Source of the DNA: Polynucleobacter meluiroseus
GTDB lineage: Bacteria; Verrucomicrobiota; Verrucomicrobiia; Opitutales; UBA953
DNA length: 7,533 nt
Assembly (NCBI GenBank): GCA_943323725.2
Contig: CALPIW020000066.1
Span: 1-7,533, forward strand
Direction of reading: 5' to 3'
Under the pieces are notes generated by a model. The model saw nothing but the letters and a program-made list of their open reading frames with translations. It made no database searches and was not told the origin of the DNA. The position numbers and the translations under genes were made by a program. Each line of letters begins with the position of its first letter. The stretch's first letter is position 1. Shown in pieces: positions 5,630 to 7,533 of this stretch.

Positions 5630-6387
5630 AGACCCCCGTCACCGCCACCCAGGTCGCGCGCTTCTGCGACCTGCTCACCAACGGCAAGAACATCGCCGAC
5701 TTCGAAGGCTCGCGTAACGGCCTCCAGCACAAGGGTACGCGCCCGGTCCGCAAGGTCGGCGCGGCCGTCGACGCCGGCGCTGAAGTCTTCGCCGAAGCCG
5801 CCCGCCGGGGCGTGGACTTCCTGATCGTCCACCACGGCATGTACTGGCGTCCGGTCTCGCCCGAACGCGAGGTCCGTGCCCTCCGCAAGGCCGCGCTGAA
5901 GAAGACCGGCCTCTCCCTTTACTCCAGCCACCTGCCGCTCGACGCGCATCCGGCCATCGGCAACAACGCGCTCATCGCCCAGGACCTCGGCCTCCAGGTC
6001 GTCGACTGGTTCGTAGATTACGAAGGCCTGCCGATCGCCTGCATCTGCCGCGGCATCTCGCGCAGTAAGCTGAGTAAACGCCTCAAGGCCTCCTATCCGC
6101 AGACCTACAAGGGCATCGAGTTCGGCTCCGCCCAGCCGAAGAAGATCGCCATCCTCAGCGGCAGCGGCCGCAGCGCCCTCGAGCATCTCAAGGCCGAAGG
6201 CTGCGACACGCTCATCACCGGCGAGCTGCGCGAAGAACATTTCAACGAGGCCCACGAACAAGGCTGGAACCTCTATCCCTGCGGGCACTACGCGACCGAG
6301 ACCTGGGGCGTGAAGGCCCTCGCCGCCGCGGTGGCCGCGGAGTTCGGCGTGAAGTGGGAGTTCATCCCCACGGGTAATCCGCTCTGA
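5626..6387 (+). CDS. Nif3/YbgI-family dinuclear metal-center protein
   Basis: This 253-residue protein is close to E. coli YbgI (247). The family forms toroidal hexamers with a two-metal site; it is often annotated as a GTP cyclohydrolase 1 type 2 homolog, though its true reaction is unsettled. Metal ligands expected from YbgI are visible: H69 and H70 in LIVHHGMYW, D106 in SHLPLDAH, and H221 and E225 in CGHYATETWG. Other family marks are the N-terminal EGSRNGLQHKG (27-37), LDAHPAIGNNALIAQDLGL (105-123), the SGSGRSALEHLKAEGCDTLITGELREEH stretch (178-205) and a basic linker. The frame is open upstream, but the family-like N-terminus begins at GTG 5626, inside a GTGA overlap with the previous stop, which implies translational coupling. 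gluQ begins on the last base of its stop codon. Family is firm; function is not. Confidence 0.9.
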   Translation: MKTPVTATQVARFCDLLTNGKNIADFEGSRNGLQHKGTRPVRKVGAAVDAGAEVFAEAARRGVDFLIVHHGMYWRPVSPEREVRALRKAALKKTGLSLYSSHLPLDAHPAIGNNALIAQDLGLQVVDWFVDYEGLPIACICRGISRSKLSKRLKASYPQTYKGIEFGSAQPKKIAILSGSGRSALEHLKAEGCDTLITGELREEHFNEAHEQGWNLYPCGHYATETWGVKALAAAVAAEFGVKWEFIPTGNPL

Positions 6388-7229
6388 TGATTCGCGGACG
6401 GCTAGCCCCGACGCCCACCGGCTACCTGCACGTCGGCCACGCCCGCACTTTCGCCCTCGCCGCCGCCCGCGCCTCGGCCGGCACCCTGCTCTACCGCACC
6501 GAAGACCTCGACGCCGGCCGGTGTCGTCCGGAGTTCGCGGCAGCGGCCATCGAGGACCTAAGGTGGCTCGGACTGAAGTGGACGGAAGGACCCGACGTCG
6601 GTGGCCCGCATGCGCCTTACGTGCAGTCGCAACGCCTCCCTTGGTTCCGCGACGTCTGGTCGCAACTCCAGGCGACCGGTGCGATCTATCCGTGCGACAA
6701 GTCCCGCAAGGACGTCGAACGCAGCCTCACCGCCCCGCACGCCGAAGACGACGCCGAGCCGATCTTCCCGCCGGCCCTGCGCGCGCCCTTAGGAGCCGGT
6801 CGAGAGGCCCGTGAACCTGGTTCGACCAACTGGCGCTTCCGCGTCCCTGACGGCGAGACCATCGCGTTCGCCGATGCGCTCCAAGGCCCGCAGGCGTTCG
6901 TCGCCGGACGTGACTTCGGCGACTTCCTGGTCTGGCGGAAGGACGGCTTCCCCGCCTACGAACTCGCCGTCGTCGCCGATGACCACGCCATGGGCATCAC
7001 CGAAGTCGTCCGCGGCGCCGACCTCCTCCTTTCGACAGCCAGGCAGCTGCTGCTCTATCGCGCCCTCGGCTGGACGGCCCCGACCTGGGCGCACGCGCCC
7101 TTGATCGTCGACGCCGACGGCAAGCGACTCGCCAAACGTACCGCCGGACTCTCGATCCGGGAGCTGCGCCAAAAAGGCAAGACGCCGGAGGAAGTCCTCA
7201 CGGCGCCTTTGGACCAGCTGCTTAGCTGA
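6387..7229 (+). CDS. gluQ: Glutamyl-Q tRNA(Asp) synthetase
   Basis: This 280-residue protein is a shortened class I glutamyl-tRNA synthetase without the anticodon-binding half. That is the architecture of GluQ (YadB), which attaches glutamate to queuosine at position 34 of tRNA(Asp). The HIGH-type motif is APTPTGYLHVGHA (7-19). YRTEDLDAGR (36-45) matches the family's RIEDID region. YELAVVADDHAMGITEVVRGADLL (191-214) is the conserved catalytic core, and KRLAKR (246-251) stands for KMSKS. The zinc-binding region is degenerate: after YPC103 the second cysteine is a lysine (C-D-K-S), and no later cysteine is present, so the Zn site of E. coli GluQ is missing. It starts at ATG 6387, sharing one base with the preceding stop. 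A truncated second gltX copy is the alternative, but the length and the ending fit GluQ better. Confidence 0.9.
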   Translation: MIRGRLAPTPTGYLHVGHARTFALAAARASAGTLLYRTEDLDAGRCRPEFAAAAIEDLRWLGLKWTEGPDVGGPHAPYVQSQRLPWFRDVWSQLQATGAIYPCDKSRKDVERSLTAPHAEDDAEPIFPPALRAPLGAGREAREPGSTNWRFRVPDGETIAFADALQGPQAFVAGRDFGDFLVWRKDGFPAYELAVVADDHAMGITEVVRGADLLLSTARQLLLYRALGWTAPTWAHAPLIVDADGKRLAKRTAGLSIRELRQKGKTPEEVLTAPLDQLLS

Positions 7230-7241
7230 CCAGCAGGAACG

Positions 7242-7533
7242 TCACTTGGCCGCAGGCGCCGTGGAAGGCGCCTCGGCAGACACAAGCTTTTCACGGAAGG
7301 CCTTGAAAGAGCGGGTCATCGCCTCGTCGCCGGCCGCGAGCTTGATCGCATCGTCCACATGCTTCAGGGCCTGCTCCTTGGCCGCAGGGTCGATCATCGC
7401 TAGGATACGGGCCTTGTTAAAGGACAGGACCGCGCGGCGCGTGCCGGTGACATCGGCGAAGATCTCCTCGAGAGCGGCTTCGGCGGCCTTGAAATCCTTC
7501 GCGGCGATGGCTTCGTTGATCTTCTGTCCAAGC
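7242..7533 (-). CDS. Unrecognised protein, C-terminal 96 residues (partial)
   Basis: An open frame enters from the right edge on the - strand and ends at the TGA complementary to 7242-7244. No start is inside the window. The visible product is Lys/Ala/Glu-rich and helical: LGQKINEAIAAKDFKAAEAA, then EEIFADVTGTRRAVLSFNKARIL, a DPAAKEQALKHVDDAIKLAAGDE segment and a short Ala/Pro tail ending in AAK. The pattern of paired helices (KDFKAAEAALEEIF; KEQALKHVDDAIKLA) resembles TPR-like repeats, but it is too short to assign. Third-codon GC preference supports real coding. It is convergent with gluQ, with 12 nt between stops. I do not recognise the family. Confidence 0.6.
   Translation of the reverse strand, partial: LGQKINEAIAAKDFKAAEAALEEIFADVTGTRRAVLSFNKARILAMIDPAAKEQALKHVDDAIKLAAGDEAMTRSFKAFREKLVSAEAPSTAPAAK
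7254..7273. terminator. Possible hairpin between convergent genes
   Basis: AGGCGCC (7254-7260) and GGCGCCT (7267-7273) form a perfect 7-bp GC-rich stem with a 6-nt loop, 24 nt past the gluQ stop. It lies inside the 3' end of the - strand gene. Only a short CTTTT occurs about 12 nt later, so it is a weak terminator candidate for the long + strand cluster, and it could be chance in Ala-rich coding sequence. Confidence 0.25.

Noticed and set aside
5374..6288. A 304-codon - strand open frame opposite the LolA-like and Nif3-family genes
   Set aside because: No family motifs; the opposite strand has a complete Nif3-family protein with all metal ligands.
1..7533. tRNA or rRNA genes, CRISPR array, insertion sequence, phage or defence system
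   Set aside because: No repeat array, transposase, integrase or structural RNA pattern was seen on either strand. The only accessory element is the small toxin-antitoxin module.

Overview
The window is a dense, GC-rich bacterial segment with almost no intergenic space. Nearly everything lies on the + strand; one truncated gene at the right end lies on the - strand. The genes suggest a diderm bacterium: a lipobox lipoprotein with a LysM domain, a LolA-like exported protein and SecG. It makes menaquinone (menB). Protein flavour and gene company fit Verrucomicrobiota (Opitutales-like). That placement is inferred from general resemblance and was not tested by any search.

Left part (1-857): the 3' end of menB (naphthoate synthase), overlapped by a YtqB/MnmM-type SAM-dependent methyltransferase that probably modifies tRNA wobble uridine.

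Accessory insert (about 930-1530): a complete type II toxin-antitoxin module of the DinJ-YafQ (RelB/RelE superfamily) type. It has its own sigma70-like promoter, two inverted repeats that look like operator or hairpin elements, and a 4-nt GTGA overlap between antitoxin and toxin. Toxin arginine codons are strikingly unlike those of the neighbours, which suggests horizontal acquisition.

Main housekeeping cluster (1586-7229): a TIGR01777-type SDR epimerase, a TPR/coiled-coil/LysM lipoprotein, recF, secG, a LolA-like exported protein, a Nif3/YbgI-family metal protein and gluQ (glutamyl-Q tRNA(Asp) synthetase). Most junctions are overlaps or gaps under 10 nt, so these genes are probably co-transcribed in one or two units. 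The two larger gaps lie before the epimerase (55 nt) and before secG (44 nt). Three of the products act in or on the envelope. recF sits away from its classical dnaA-dnaN-gyrB neighbourhood.

Right end (7242-7533): the 3' part of an unrecognised - strand gene, convergent with gluQ across 12 nt.

I saw no tRNA, rRNA, CRISPR array, insertion sequence or phage gene, and no clear previously undescribed system. The best leads are the operator/promoter layout of the toxin-antitoxin module, the codon anomaly of the toxin, the zinc-site loss in GluQ, and the possible alternative RNA structures in front of secG.
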